A stretch of DNA of 64,000 nucleotides from Chrysomallon squamiferum. Lineage: Eukaryota > Mollusca > Gastropoda > Neomphalida > Peltospiridae. The stretch lies in assembly GCA_012295275.1 (NCBI GenBank), contig CM022665.1, positions 32,683,522 through 32,747,521 of the forward strand, written 5' to 3'. Shown in pieces: positions 37,232-53,100 of the stretch; the first letter of the stretch is position 1, and each line of letters starts with the position of its first letter. Below the pieces are notes generated by a model. It was not told the DNA's origin and ran no database searches. It saw only the letters and a program-made list of their open reading frames with translations. The position numbers were made by a program, and so were the translations under genes.

Positions 37232-40200
37232 TTCAAACTGCTGGAGTTCATCATAGGCATGTATTTCTATAAAGTAACAGAAACAAATTAGCCTTTTTTC
37301 ACATGCTTCAAAAGAAATAGTTTTTTTAAAATTATTTTGTTTTTCACTTGTATTTTTTCATACTAGATGCATTATAAAGAGTTATGAAAAGAATGGATAA
37401 TTTTTTTAAGAATTTCTTTCTGCCACTGTCTAGTGTTTGTTTCAAATTTGGAATCTGTAGTGCAAATGTCTTAATGCATCATGTTCACAAACAATTTGAA
37501 AAGTACGAAATACAAAATGTGAGAAAACAACAAATAAAGTTTTATAACTATATTTCCATTATTCTAACTGTTGGGTGATGTTATGAATAATTATTATGAC
37601 AACTGTGTGTATGTATTTCCTTCTGAAAAAAACCTGAAACATTTATCTAAATTTTTTTTTTTTTAATACGCATTATTGTTACATTACATGTGATCCAAAA
37701 ACAGTTAGTTCTCACTTGAAAGTTATAACACATTAATTTAAATTTTTCAGCTGCACCTAGCATTTCCTGTGTTGAATCCTTTTCAAATGTCTTTGTTCCC
37801 TTTGACTTTTTTGGATTACAGCAGATTTTCTCTCTATCATGTGGATTTGTTCAGAATCCTTTGAATGGGTTAGTTTCATAGCAGCTCCACCCACTTTTGT
37901 GAACACAGTACTGCCGCTGAATTGGTAACACTTTTTTTCCAGCCCTCATTGAATGACTCGCTGCCATTGCAACCCCACTGTCCACTCTTAATTTTCCCAC
38001 AAAGTCTGTCTTTGGGTTTTCCCTTTCGGACATTGACGTAACAGATTTTCATCACCAAGTTGAATGTAGTCTGGCTTACCAAACTGCCCAACTTCCCACA
38101 TTTTCAGCATGGTTGCCTGGTTGTTCACCCATAGCCAGTGTTTGCAGATAAAAAAAAAAAAAAAAATAAAAATAAAAAAAAATCACTGGAAGGACCATGA
38201 CGTAGTTCTTGGTCTGATAGTGATGAAAGGAAATCTGCTTCCCTGACCACCTGCATGATTTGATGACAATGTCTCATTGTCTGCCTTTTCACAAGTGGCA
38301 CAAACTGTCTGCAAGTTTACAACAATGACTTTCAAATAATCACATACAATGACAGTTACTTAATGATCCACTACAATTTACATGAGGAGTCTGAACATGG
38401 CAAATGTTCGACAAGTTTTTTCAGACACAAAAAGACAGTTGTCATCAATAACAAATGGACGATGATCTGGATCTTCACCTTTGATTTCCAAAACATTTTC
38501 CAATTTTATTTTCAAAATCGATGGGGAAGGTCATGGTGTTTGCCGATCTACAGTAGCCACTGAGTGATTCCATTTCCTCAATGACTTGCTTGTTTTGGCA
38601 GTCTCATGTTTTCTGCAATTTTTTTTTCGTGCAGTTTGTATCTGCAAAATCGCTTCCACTTCACAAATTTATGTTTTGTACTGGTTTTCTTTCCACAATA
38701 ACTCTTCATGATTTCGAAAAGTTAAATCTCAAACAACATGAACAGATGTAAACAATGTCACTGGAAATAATGCTGACAGAATGCTGCAACAAGTCACGTG
38801 ACATCATACAACCAATCTGTGGGCAACTCTATTTTAATTTTTTCTCTTATATTCTCAGAGGGGGATGCATTAAATTAAAGAATATCTTCATCGAGACTGT
38901 ATCTATTTTTAGAACATTGTTCCCATAATGCTCTGTGAAAATGGAGCTTTCCAACGGAATGCAGAATGTCAAATTTTATGGAGGTTTTGAGAAACATGCA
39001 GAAATAAACGCAGAATTTGACTAAAATGTGTAAATTTTAGTGACAGGCACCTCACAAAAAGCATTTTTTTGGATATAATTAAATTTATTTGGACTTTTTA
39101 ACTTGTATGAATAGAAATCTGAACAGTTTTTGTAAATGGTCGTGTCAAAATCTCAAAAACTATTTTTTTTTTTTTAATTTTGTCATTTTTCGACAGCGTC
39201 TTAACTAAAAACAAAGTCTGGATTTTGTGAATAAAAGCACCAAACAAATAACTAAACAATAAAATTTTACCTTAAATATTTAAGACTGAACACAAAAAGT
39301 ATTAATGAAAATAACAAACCTCCTTCTATTTTTGTCTTGTAGTCCACTGACATACTGCGACCATGAGCTCCTGGGGGTCTAGGAGGTGGAGCAGGTGGAA
39401 CTTGACTATCACAACTGATGGAAGATAAAAGAGCACTGGGTCTATCAGGACCAGCAGGCAAATCTTGACTAGGAGGTGGCTGTATTTTACCCTGGCCAAC
39501 CATTGGAACTATTGAAAGCAAATTGAAATAATAGTCATTTTAAGCTATACAGCAAGACAAAATTCAAACAGAAGCTTATTTTTTTAATAAAAAGAGATAA
39601 TATGTCTGAAGATAATATGTAGTTCAAATTTTTACTCTGTTATGATGTGTATTTGTAATGTTATGAGCACTTAATGAATTATATTATATTATATCACAAG
39701 TTATATTAGCCTGGTATTTTAACTGGAGGAATGGAATCAGTAAAGTAATTTTCTGTAAACAAGCTGATCTCAGACATACAATTTCACTATTAACATTACC
39801 AGGTTAGATGTAATGGATGTCAACCAAGTTAGAATTAAATTAAATCTACTCAACTATTTATAAGATATTTATAAAATGCTTTAAATAACATGCAACATTC
39901 AGTATCTGAAGTAACTACTAAGACAAATCAACAGTTTAAAACATGCATACACAGACAATTGCTGGAGCCATAAAACGAAATAAATCCCTCTTGTAACAAA
40001 GAAAATTAAAATAAAATTAAAATAAAATGATCTTGAAGACAGCTTAAGTAGCAAAATATATTTTGATGTCATGATGGTAATGTTTCTGAAAAACTGTAAT
40101 AGAAATGAAATCTGAATATTAATATGTCTGGATGGATGGGAGAGATGACCAAATTGATGAAAGGATGGATGGCGTATAAATGGGAGGACAGATAAATATA

Positions 40201-42409
40201 TTGTTGAGTAAATGAAATGAGATCAGCATGAAAAATAAAATGAGTAAATGAGTGACTAAATAGGGAAGAGATTAGTAAATTTCTCTTTAACAAATAAAAG
40301 TTTAGAAAAACAATTATTGAAGAAAAAACAGAGGAATGATCTGAATACTACAGAAAAGTTAACCAGTCAAACTATTAGTTGGAATTGAACTTTTTTCTGT
40401 CAAGTTTCAAATTAGTGTTTAGAAATACATATTCTTAGTTATTTTCATTAGTTTACAAATATACTTAATCTGACGTAGTTATTTTCATCATCATGCACAC
40501 ATAAATGTTTTAAACAATCAATAATAAAAAAATGTAAAAGTTACAGGGCACCAAACAGAGTTTTGTACTTAAAGCATTATAGCCAGTGAACACACTATTA
40601 TTAGTGTTGTCAGAAATACAAGTACCTGTATTAGCATGTTTCTTTGGTATTGGCCTAGGTCGGCCATGGAGAGGGGCATTATACTTGGAAGACTGATCAG
40701 AATCAACTAATGATTCGGTGAAGGAACGCAGTTTGGAGGGACTCTGATTTTCATCGTCAGGGGAAATGGGGTCATGACCTACAGGATCTGAAAGCAAGCA
40801 ACCCAATAAAAACCACTACATACACAAAAACAAAACAAAACATGAAAAAAAAGAAGAAGAAGAAGAAATAATACAATACCACTGAACAAAACATAAAAAT
40901 AAAGTGCAATTAAAAATACAACAGAGAATTAATCTATTATGACATTTTTTATAACACATTAAGACAACAGAAAAAATGTGCTCAATAATAGTATTATATA
41001 TTTAAAAAATTGTTCTATTCCAAATTTAAACACAAATTTAAATCAACAATCTTCAAAACAGAACAAAACAAAACAAAAACATTTATAAAGTTATTACTTT
41101 GTACCAGGCAAACAAGAATAAAAAGGCTCAATAAAGGCTACCTTTTATTACAGTATTATAATAATTAGTACTGATTAAATTTACTAAAATAATTTAGAAA
41201 TTTCAAATTCTAACATGATAATAATCATTTGAAAAATGCAAGATTGTGAATAGTAAAAATATAGTCATGGTCAGAATCAGTGAAACAAAACATACAACCC
41301 ATTAAGCCTGTGTACTTCTACAAAGATTGCAAATTCAAAACAATTTAGACTCTAAAGAGAAAGATATTTTCTAAATTCAAATAATAAAGACAAACTAAGA
41401 AACAAAAAAATAAACATAGTTCAATATATATTATGTTAACAGTCATCAAACATTCATAATTTAAACCTTACTTTTAAATTCATATGTTTCTTTAAAAAAA
41501 TATTCCCCCCCCAAATCCTTCCATTACATTAAGAACAGATGACAAAAAGCACAAGTTTGACAGACTATAATGAACAAGCAGGAGATGTTAGAAATGTTAA
41601 TGGTGACCATCACCATGCTAATCACTACCTGACAAAGCCCTACCCCGGTCGTAACCATCAGAAACCAATGGCAAGCCTTCTGGTGACATTCTTACAGCTA
41701 CTGGGTGAATTATATTGGAATCCTGGAAAACAAACACAGTATTTAGGGGTTTTGTTGTTGTTGTTTTTGTGGGTTTTATTTTTTACATAGTTTTCATTTG
41801 GTTTTTGTTGTCTTTATTATTATTATTAATATTATTAGTTGTTTATTAGCCATATAACTGAGTCTTTAAGAGTAATTAGAAAACATGTTTGTTCAAAAGT
41901 GAAATTTTTATTTTTACAGCTGCAAGGAAGAAGAATATTTAAAATTACTTATCTTTTTCTTACTAATTATCATTTTATTTATTCTAAATTTGATACATGG
42001 CATAATAACAAAAAAAACAAAAAAAACAACATTATTTATAATAATAATAATGAATGCTCATAAACATATAACTAAATGCAGCTCATAAAACTTTTGCATT
42101 CTTAATTTATTACTTGTATTACAATGCAGATTTTTAAAACATAAACAGCATATGTATTTCAAATTTAAATGCCAGAACTTACTGGATCTGATGCATTAGG
42201 TTTTGCAAATTCAAAATTGACAGGTCTTATTGTTGGTGATGGTACTCCACTAGAACCAGGTGATTCTTGAATGAAACTTGCAGTCCACTAGAAACCCAGT
42301 ATCAAAAATGAATAAGAATGAAGTTATTATGTCAAAGAATACTTTGAACTTTTTTTTGTTATGAACAAAATAAAAAGGGGGGGGGGCAAACAACAAGTAA
42401 TGAGACACA

Positions 42410-42507
<98 letters not shown>

Positions 42508-45500
42508 AAAAAGTCTGCCCCTATTTCTTATAAAATGAAACCTTTAATATAAATTTTTATATTAATGCACTTCTAAATGTATTTATTAAATAAAATGATC
42601 ATAATCAAAACAGGAAATAAGCAGAGCTGAGTAGAATAAAATACTTATAATATAAAAATATTTTACCTGTTATTTAGAATGAAAATCTTGTTATAATATT
42701 TTTGCCTGTGATGAAGAATTAAAATGTGTAAATATTTTTAATGGAGAGGAACAAAAAAATACAAGATTTATATATAGAAATAAAATAAAACTACTTTACT
42801 TGTGATGTTTGTGGTGAAGGTGGAGTAGCTCGCTTCAAGGTACTTCCTGGAGGTAAGTCAGCAGCAAAAGGTTCATCTACATTTAATATTAGTAACAGTC
42901 AATATAAACAGTTTTATTTATAAAAATAATAACACTAATAACAAAAATAAATAAATAAAAATAAACATAAATAAATAAAATATTAATCAGAGTTTCATTA
43001 CAAAAAAAAAAAAAAAAAAAAAAAAAAAGAAGAATTGTAAATATTTCATTTCTGAAACGATGACAAAATTTATACTAATACTTATTAAATCTTTATCTGA
43101 TCGGAAGAGTTCTGAAAAATTTAGAAAAACCAAAATAATTGCCATTTGATAGAGTGGAATATGGCATCAGTGATACTGGCAACTGATCTGGGAGTTCAAT
43201 GTCATTACGACGTAACACAACAAGATGCATTGCTATACAAAACTCATCCAAGGAAAGGGCACCATCACGGTTCAAATCTGACAGCTGCCTGAAAAATTTT
43301 TTTAAAAAATATGTGCGATTTTTTACTTTTATTATTAATTCATTTTTTTTTTTTTTTTGCTATGGAAATATATTTAAATCAAAGTTATAAAACAGATTTT
43401 TAAGTCATATGAATGATCCATATGGAGCACCTAACTATAGAAACATTAACATAAACCTCTTGATTAATTATGGACAGATTTAAACCCTGCTTCAAAAAAT
43501 GATATTTTCTTCTGTATCTTTCTGTGTCTTTATTTTAAGCAAGATATTATTATTATAAAATTTGAAGAAGAAATAACCAAAACAAAACCCAAGCAAACAT
43601 CAATAAAAACGTTTTAAAAATAATAATATATAATTACCAAATTTTTGATAATTCCAGTACAGGCAGCTTGGATTTTTCAAAGAATTCTTTTGCAACAGGA
43701 CCTGAAAGATAAAAATAAAAATAAAAATATAATAAAACATATTAGTAAATGGTAAATTTGTTAAAGTTATGTTATAAAAACAAAATTTCAGTTCACAATT
43801 TTAAGTGATGGTCTTGGATAAAAGATGATTATTTTCATAATTATGATTATTTAGTCAAATCAACAAAATTTAAATCATAATAACAGAGAAATATTACAGT
43901 CATTACATTAACTGTTATTTTTTTCATGTCAGTTCAGGTTGATTTATTTTAAACTGTTTCTCATAGTATTCATTCATAAACAAAATATCTCACAAAAAAA
44001 AGAAAAAAACAAGATTTAAATTTAAAATCAATAACACAAAGATATACAATATTCATACATTACCTGTTATTATCCCAGTCAGTTCAGATTGCATTGTTTT
44101 GAACTGTTTCTCATAGTATTCACGTTGTTCTTCTGTGATTGTCCAAATATCATCAACACTCTCAGCCTCAGAACTGATAGATGAAGAGTCAAAACCTGGA
44201 GGTTCCAGTGAATCTGTCCACTTTTTAATTCCACTTCCTAGCAGCACTGTAATAATAATAATAATAATAATAAAGTTTTTAAATATTAATTAATATATAC
44301 TTTAAAAAAAAGTTTAGCATGTTTTTGTAAATGACTGTTGCTTCCAAATAGATTAAAATAAAGTGATAAAACTTAGTAATGTGTTAGTTCCATATGCCTT
44401 GTCATTCTGGTTAATGAACACCATTTTTCACAATGCACGCCACTATTTGTACTGCACTTGCAATTGCAGTGCACTCATGCTGTTGCTGAAATCACATTTT
44501 GATGCACCAAACCAACATTATCCAAAACCAAAAGGAAGAATTTATCGATATAATTGGTTGCTGTCCAAAATCAATGGAAAATCAATGTCATGGAGCAATG
44601 GGATAACTTATAACCATCTAACGCGTACACAACATTGCTCAGTACTTTTGTGTTTGTGACAGTTCCATATCACAATTCCAACAATGCATACACCAAACTT
44701 GGCAAGTGCAAGATCAACCAACACTGGTGATGCAAACAAAAGGATCAGACAAGACCTCATTTCTTCCTCAAACTGAAGGAGAAATGACATCTTGTAAAGA
44801 AGAAATGAGACAATAATCTAGATGTATTGAAAAACCGCATATTTATTTAAACACACAGCACAGACATTTGTACACGTCACCATTTTTTCAGAGCCTTGCT
44901 GAATCGAAACAAATAATGTCTGTTCAATACTCAGAAATCCTCTTAAAGTCATCAGTGTATTATTCAGTTGTATTCTCTTTTTTCTTTATGATTACTTGCA
45001 GCCTTGTGTCTCAGGCCCCTGTTTCTTTTTGTCCATGTAATTATATGCAGACATTTATCATGTTCATCTCAGTTAATTTAATATGTATACAAGTTTAAAA
45101 GAACTGTTGTATATCAGATGTGAATGCTTCTTTCCAGCCATTTTCTCAGCATTGCCAGTGCTTCAGTGTTTGCACACTGAATGTGATTTTAATTGCATTT
45201 ATCATTTATTATTGTGATTGCACAAACAGATTTTCCTGTTCCCCACTTTCTTATAGGATGGAAGAACTTTGCTGCATAATATTTGATGTTTTTGAACATG
45301 AATAATAATGTGGTGGATTTTTTTTGCTGAATGTCTTGCATGATGACAGCCAGATGAAGAGAAATCAAATCTAGACTTAATGTGTGGGATGTAAAATTCT
45401 ATATATAGTAAGCACAATAGCCAGCAATAATGCAAAAATAGGATCAGTTTCTATTCCCAAAAATTATTGTGTAACTCATGGCAACACATTTAGTCTGCAC

Positions 45501-48500
45501 ATCTCTAGGTGTCTCTTTTCTATGTCCTGGCAAAAAATCACATCTTGTTTGCAACATTCTTAAAACAGAGCATTTTTGCAGCTATTCATTCACACAGCTA
45601 GTCACATGATGATGATCTTCTTCAGTGTGACCAGCTGGTGATAAACATCCATCTCTGTAATACTTGAAAATACACGTGAAGTCTCTATCAGTTAACTGGA
45701 AGATTTGTTTGTTGTCATTAAAAATGTTCAGTGATGCTTGCAGGGGAAACAAAAAGGCCTATTAATGATCTTTACACTCTCTTTTTGCTGATAGAAGGTG
45801 ATGAGCTGGAAAAGTTGGCAGCATTATTTTTAACATGTTTGTGATTTATTTATTCAGTATCTTGCACAATAAATGTAGAACAGCAATAAAATATTTTGTT
45901 TTTCCTCGATGATTTATTAACAAATATAATTTAATGGAAATAACAAAAGTCTGCTAGCCAATTACAAAATATAGTCAAATGATTATTGGACAAAATGGAA
46001 GAAAAATGCACTTCCAAGTAATATCATTAAAATATTAAAAATAAATAAAAATGAAGATGACTTAGAACGTAACCTTGGGTTTTTTCGTCCATGTCGTCTC
46101 CAAGTGTGAACCATGGGTAGATTTATGATAAATGAATACAAATAATACTGTATTCTTAACATACTGTTGGCTTTTTTCACAGAAAAATTTATGTTTTCAA
46201 AGCTTTTAGAGGATGGGGTTGTTCTTGTTTTGGTAACTTAAACATTTCAATATTTCAATACATCTTTTATTGAACCATATTCATCAGTTAATTGGATTGT
46301 TGTTTTAATATCAAACAGATGCTGTGAAATTAAAAGTAATCAAAATAATTCAGCAATCCATCTTTGAAGTTTAAAATGATTCTTTCATCTATTACCAAAA
46401 TCCAAAACAAATGACTTACTATGAGCATCTTCTTCTTCAAACATTGCCCAGTTTCCATTTTCAGTAGCAGAATTAATATACGCTCCTCCAGACAGAGCCA
46501 CTGGATTAACATGTCCTGTATCAATAGCTGTCTGTTCTGAATTCACAGCTGTTGTGACAGCTGCTGCTGGAAATGATGCAGGTGCTGTCTGTTGCTTCAA
46601 CAGCTGTCGTCTAGCTGGTGGTGAAGATGGAGGTGTTCTGGTTGGGGAATATGGAGGTGATTTAGAATCATCAACCTCATCTCGACTAGACACCTGCTAA
46701 GCAATTAAATAAAATATTTTATAAAAGGTTAAATTCCAAACATTTTTAAAATTTTATTTCTTTGTCTGTTACTGATGGGTTTTTTATTCTTTTTTTTTTG
46801 GGGGGGGGGGGGCAAAAAGAATTTTGTGATATACAGAACTATTAAAGTAGAAACATGCTATCAGAATATTTTTGCCCAAAGATTTCACATGCACAGATTT
46901 CCAAGGACAGCAATACATTTAACAATAAATTTAACAACTTTTAGAAGTAGTCTAGAATTTAAATGTCAAAGATTATAATAATGAAAAGAAAAAAAAGAAA
47001 CAAAGCCATTAAAAGCTTTACAATAATCTCCATCTGTTCACAAATTGTGGACAAGTATTAATTAATCTCATTCCAGCAACAGCCATATCACCAATTTATC
47101 TATGGCCATGGTAAGATGCACATAAATGAAGACTTGCTGCAAATCTATCTGGAATGACTACAGTAAGTATCCCTTTTTCATATCATTATTATACAATGTA
47201 AATGTGACTGACATCTAATAACTGTTAACAGTAAAATTTGTTGAAGTGTTATTAAACAAATATTCATCACAGTTAAAAACTGTAATGGTGAATTAATCAA
47301 TGATCCCATTTTCTATTACAAAAATAAAACACTGAATACAGTACAGAATGAACTGGCAGATCAATAAGGTACAAAATAACTATATCACACTGTCATCAAT
47401 ATTGAATTAAAAAAAACAATACTAAATCTTATGTAATAATTATATAATTTACAATACAATAATGGTATTAACTATTTTTCTATCAGTCTCACAAAAAGAC
47501 TGTTTTCTGTTGTTCATTTGGATTTATTTCCCATATGTGATGTTTTTCGTCAAAACCATGATCATTGATGACAATATTCTAAACAATCACATTAAATGTG
47601 AAATTACCAATGATAAGATGACAGATATAAACAGAAATATATATCAGAATGCAGAGACTATAATGTCCTATAAATAAGAATTGATCATGAAAGATGACGA
47701 AAGTTATTATTCCAAATTATTGGTAATTACTGAAATGAATTGGGGACTGTGAAAAAATTAAATGAAAGATAAGAAGTCCTATAAATGTAATTAGTAATGA
47801 AGATAGCAACAAAATGTTCTTCAAACACACATATATACACAAAAAAACAACAAAATAAAACCAAACAAATTTTTAAAAAATATTGCCAATGAAATAACAT
47901 GGAAATTACTAATATTACTGACAAATTATTTAAATCTCTTAATTAAAAACAAAATTCTATAACAAAAATAAAGTTTTCAGTTTATACATTCAAAGCTTTA
48001 TTAAAAGTAAATATGTAAATATGTTAAATAAAACTATCAAAATAAAATTATTTATACATCTCTAATTCAGTAAATTATATGTGAATGTTTTTACATCTAA
48101 ATAAGTATGTTAGTATTATAAAAATAGAATTACTGTATATTATCCAGCACTTAGTAAATAAGAATGTTTAACAAAACTGTATAAATACCTGTTGGGGCTG
48201 CTGAGGTATATATGATGATTGACCATCAAGTACCATGCCTCTGTATTGTCCAGATAAACTTCGAGTGTGAGATTTCTTGCCTGAAGGTGGTGGAGGCAAC
48301 TGACCAGTTTGTTGCTGGATGGGTTTGCTAAAGAACCGAAATCATGTTTTACTAATAACAGACAAATTGATATTTGTGTGTGGGAACATGAGTGCATACA
48401 TTTTATCTTTTATATTATAATTATTTTTTAATGCTATGAATGATTTTAAAAATTGAATGTTCAAAAAAATTCAATAAAATCTCAGTGTAATTTGTAAAAT

Positions 48501-48613
48501 GAAAATAAAAGAAAAAAAAAGAAAGAAAAAAAGTCTTTTAATCTTTCAAACTACTAATGAATTATGAACTAACAATGTAAAGTGCTACCATAATAAAATA
48601 TCCTTATGCTAAA

Positions 48614-48654
<41 letters not shown>

Positions 48655-49926
48655 ACACAATTTTTTTTTAGTGAATTAGAGGAGTAAAAACAAATTATAC
48701 ATAAAATTTAAAGATTACTAATTCAGCACAAAGCTAAAGATCCAGAATAATTATAATTATTTAATTAATTAATTAATAAAAATCAACAAACCTATCACTC
48801 ATAGACATTATTTCCGAGTCAGTACCAAGGTGAAATCGTCTGTCTCCAGGAGCTTGAAATAAAATATAAACACAAATAATACATACCATGTGAAAGCTGT
48901 ATTTCTGCTTAAAATAACTTCTTGGAATAATGCCATGCTTTAAAGTGAATTAGGAATAGTTATTTTACCTTTTAAAACAAAAATAAAAATATATTTTAAA
49001 AAATATAAGACTAAAACTTGGGAAATCTGATACTGTTTCTTTTAAAATATTTAAAGATTAAAACAGTCCAGATTTCCAAAAAGGTTAATTTTATTTTGTG
49101 TAAAACATTACAGTGTAAAAATTATCAGTATATTAAAAATATTAACATTACTTACACAAACTCGAATCTGAATTTATTAAATAATACCATTTAACATTTT
49201 TTTAAACAACGTGTATGATACATTAAACTTTAAACCAAATACAATTTAATTTACTAACCTTGGTCACTTATCTTCCCAAACTTTGGCAAAGGAATGTCTA
49301 TACCTGAAACACAAAACAAACATTCTCAGTTTTAAAACAATATGTTACAGATTATCATAACTAATGCTATATGATGTTTAAAATATATGGAATTAACAAA
49401 CAACTGAATTGTCACTGATACTGAGTATTTTAATTGTCATCATCCACATAGAAAACAATTAAAAACCAGTCAACCCATTTTGACTTCAGTACATAATAAC
49501 CTTTATGCAACTAAAATACTGTTGCAGCATCAGTGCAGAATATTCCATTATTGGGATTCCTGCTTAAAAATATCAACCCATCTTTAAATGAAACTTTCCA
49601 CCATCCCATAATAAGGCAATGCATGTACAGCTTGAATAATTACATCACTGAAGGGGTTAAGAAACATTATCTAGAAATTGATACCTATGTATTTATATTA
49701 TATACTTGTATTTAATCTTACTTCCTTCACAACTGAATAATACTGAAAATCAAATTAACCGTTTTACATTTCTTTTGCCTAAACTTTATTAATAATAAAG
49801 CATCAAAATGACATCATTTAACATTTTTTATAAAATTCCCAGATGTTCTGAAGATAAATTTTTTTTTTTTTTTTAACCACATTTTGTCAGATTATTTTAC
49901 CAGGATTAGTTGTTGTTTGATTATTA

Positions 49927-49973
<47 letters not shown>

Positions 49974-50165
49974 TTAATTATTATTATTATTTTAAAAAAA
50001 ATTTAATTTTAAATATAATTTTAAGTGTTTCAGCCAGAAATAAGTAATGATAAATACATTTAATTTACATTATTCTGATAGAAAAATAAATTTAATCACA
50101 TTCTGGAGAGCACAATTTTTTTTTGGGGGGGATATTTATTTATTTATTTTTGTTGTTGTTATTGA

Positions 50166-50196
<31 letters not shown>

Positions 50197-53100
50197 GCTG
50201 ATGTTGTTGTTGTTGTTATTGTATTTTTTCTCTTGAATTCAATAAAGCTAAAAATCTATTCAACATTTTTATACCAGGACATGGTACATAACATTTTTAA
50301 ACTGAAAACTCCTACATAAATAAACAGAAATTTATAGCAAAGATCATTCATAAATAATTTAATAATACTGCACAAAGACACATTCATTTTATCACACATT
50401 AATTGTTTTATTATTTAATAAATTTTGAATTTTAAAACATAATTATAAATAATTAACTGATATTATAATAACATAACTAAACATGTTTCCACTCTGAATA
50501 GATAATTATTTTTACAGAATACAAAAAATAAGACAAAGGCCAACTAATAAAAAATTGCTATGTCAAAATATAAGTTTATTTAAAATCAACTACTTACTTG
50601 AAATGCAAATGACAGTCTTTCAATATCTACCATTTCCACTTCAAATTATGAATTATTCATTTTACAGAAAAAATACTCGTATGTTTTTAACTCCATTATT
50701 TAGTAAAACAAATCTGCATGAAAATGTGTTTGAGAATTTAATGCAATTATTTTAACATAAAACTCCAGGACTGAACTAATTTACGCTTAAAACAAATCAT
50801 TTTGAAAATCAGAAAATAATGGGATATAAGGGACCAACACAAAAAAAAGCAATTAATATACAGTTAAATATTAATTATTTTTATAGATATATATATAAAT
50901 TTGTATGTAGGTATGTATGTTTATTTATATGAGAATATCTTTGTGAACATGTGTGTATATGCATCCATTTAAAGAAAAATATATATGTATATCAGAATAA
51001 TTGTAAAAGCTAGTGGCTTAAAAACTGTAATTTAAACAAGTCAACCTTATTCAGTTTGGATATTTTGTCATCACCATCTGTGAAGAGTGAAGTGTTCAAG
51101 CCAGATTGATTTCAATTTCAGTGTCCTCTCTAGGCATTGTTTCTCCCAACACAACTGTTATTAATTATCTTGTAGTCAGCAGTGAATAATATCTCCAGAT
51201 CATAAAAATATTTTTTGAAAAACTAAAATCTCAAAAGAATAACAGCATGCAATGGAAATTAAAGTTTTATTGACAGCAGGGATGTCAGATAATTGAGTTA
51301 CCAGAAGAGAGAAAGTAACAGCAGTGGAAGTAAGTCAGCCATGATAGCAGCCATCATTGACTGCTCAGCACTTAAGCCATCACTTTTGAAACTGATAATA
51401 GCAAATAGTTTATGTGATGCTTACTGGCTCTTGGATTCTTTGATTACAGGAAATTAAAGGTCAGAGGACAATGACAAGAACAATATTTGCCATATATAAA
51501 CATTTTTATTAAGTGGTACTTTTCTCTGCAAAATCTGTGGTATTAATGTCCGAATGAGATGACAAGATTTATTTAAAAAAAATATAGTTTTGAATTTTGT
51601 GAAATATGAGAAGTGTCTGATGACATTTCTATGTCTTATTCAATTAAATTAATCTTCATGCATATAACATTTAGATTTACCTGAAAATGAACCTAAATAA
51701 TACTTTTAAATTACTTATTCAACCCAATTAAAACAAATTAATTTGTTTCTTCTTCTTTCTTTTTTTTAATTTCATTTAATTTTTATTTATATCATAGCTT
51801 AAGTTTAGACCAAACCAGAAGTAAAATTTTCAATCAGTAAGAATGTGGGTCAACTCAAAACTGAGCACATGTTCCTTTGAATGTAAAAAATATACAATGG
51901 AAAAAGCAAGAAAAAAACAACTGGTATTAATTCTAAGATGAACATGCTCTGTTTTAGCAATTACAATAAAATGCCATATTACCATGCACAATTTATTTAT
52001 CAAAATATATGTCACAAAGCAAAGACTGTTCAGGTGCATCAAAACAAATACCTATATAATCTTTTTTTTTTTTTTTAAAGCCTGTTAAAGAAAATATATT
52101 TTAAATTATCAGAATTCAGCAGATGTATCATATACTTTATTTCAATTGATGTTTTCAATAATAAAATGTTCAGCTATGTTTATAGTATAATGATAAATGT
52201 ACATCATACTTTTACAGTCATAATTGTTGTAATATACTGCCAATCAAGTGTAAATTCAACATTTCTTCATAATGAACGAATGAATATTGCAATACAAAAA
52301 AATAGACCTTATTTAATCTGTGGTGGTAATGAAAATCTGAGGTGTATTTCTTCTAATTAATGAACCAACTCAGTATTTTCTTCAAGTTATGGTAGAATAC
52401 AAAATGTATTTTTCAGTTTATTCTGAAGTACTAATTAAAATAGTTTCATCTCGATTTCTAATTTGAAGAGGAGCATTTCTGTAACATATCATTAAAACAT
52501 AATAAATCTTGTCTAGGTAATGTAATAGAAATATTCACTTATTTGCTGTTTAGTGCTGTTCAGACAATTACTTAATGAGAAGTTTCAAAAGAACAACAAT
52601 CAAACAATGATTTTTAATTAGCTGTTATATCTTCAGGAAGTCCTATCAGTGACATAAGGAGAACACTCTTATCATGCTCAGGTAACAATCAAAGATCAAC
52701 AGAGAACTTTATGTATGCTGTACCTTCCATATCCAATAAGCATCAATTTGTATGTTCAGATAAAATTAAAAAAAGTATTACTTCTATATTTCTGCATTTA
52801 ATAAAAATGCATTTTACTGAAAGCAGCTAAGAAGTACTGATGTTATAAATGAAAAGGGGAAGAAAGAAACTCAAAGTTTGTGTCAAACAAACAAAATATA
52901 TTTGATATTTTGATTTTTACTTATATTATTTTTTATTATTTTATATTTCTATTTTGTGTGCACACACACACACATCCACACACATCATTAAGTAAATGCA
53001 TTAAGTATGTATGAAAAAGTAAGAAAAGAATAAACAAATCTGTAAGTTAGAACTTCTCTAATACAAAGATGGTAAACAAAACAAACTAAAATGAGCTATA

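Noticed and set aside
37053-37256. Plus-strand frame with a long IYIYIY run
   Set aside because: Produced by the TA microsatellite; no start context, homology or splice signals.
41539-41790. Plus-strand 83-codon frame
   Set aside because: It is the antisense of REPS exon 41629-41722, which has proper splice borders and the conserved [11 protein letters not shown] segment.
42250-42552. Open frames on both strands across the CT/CA repeat
   Set aside because: They consist of repeat-coded dipeptides. The real coding part here is the REPS exon 42183-42287 in another frame.
50047-50319. Plus-strand valine-rich frame resembling a membrane protein
   Set aside because: The hydrophobic run is a GTT microsatellite.
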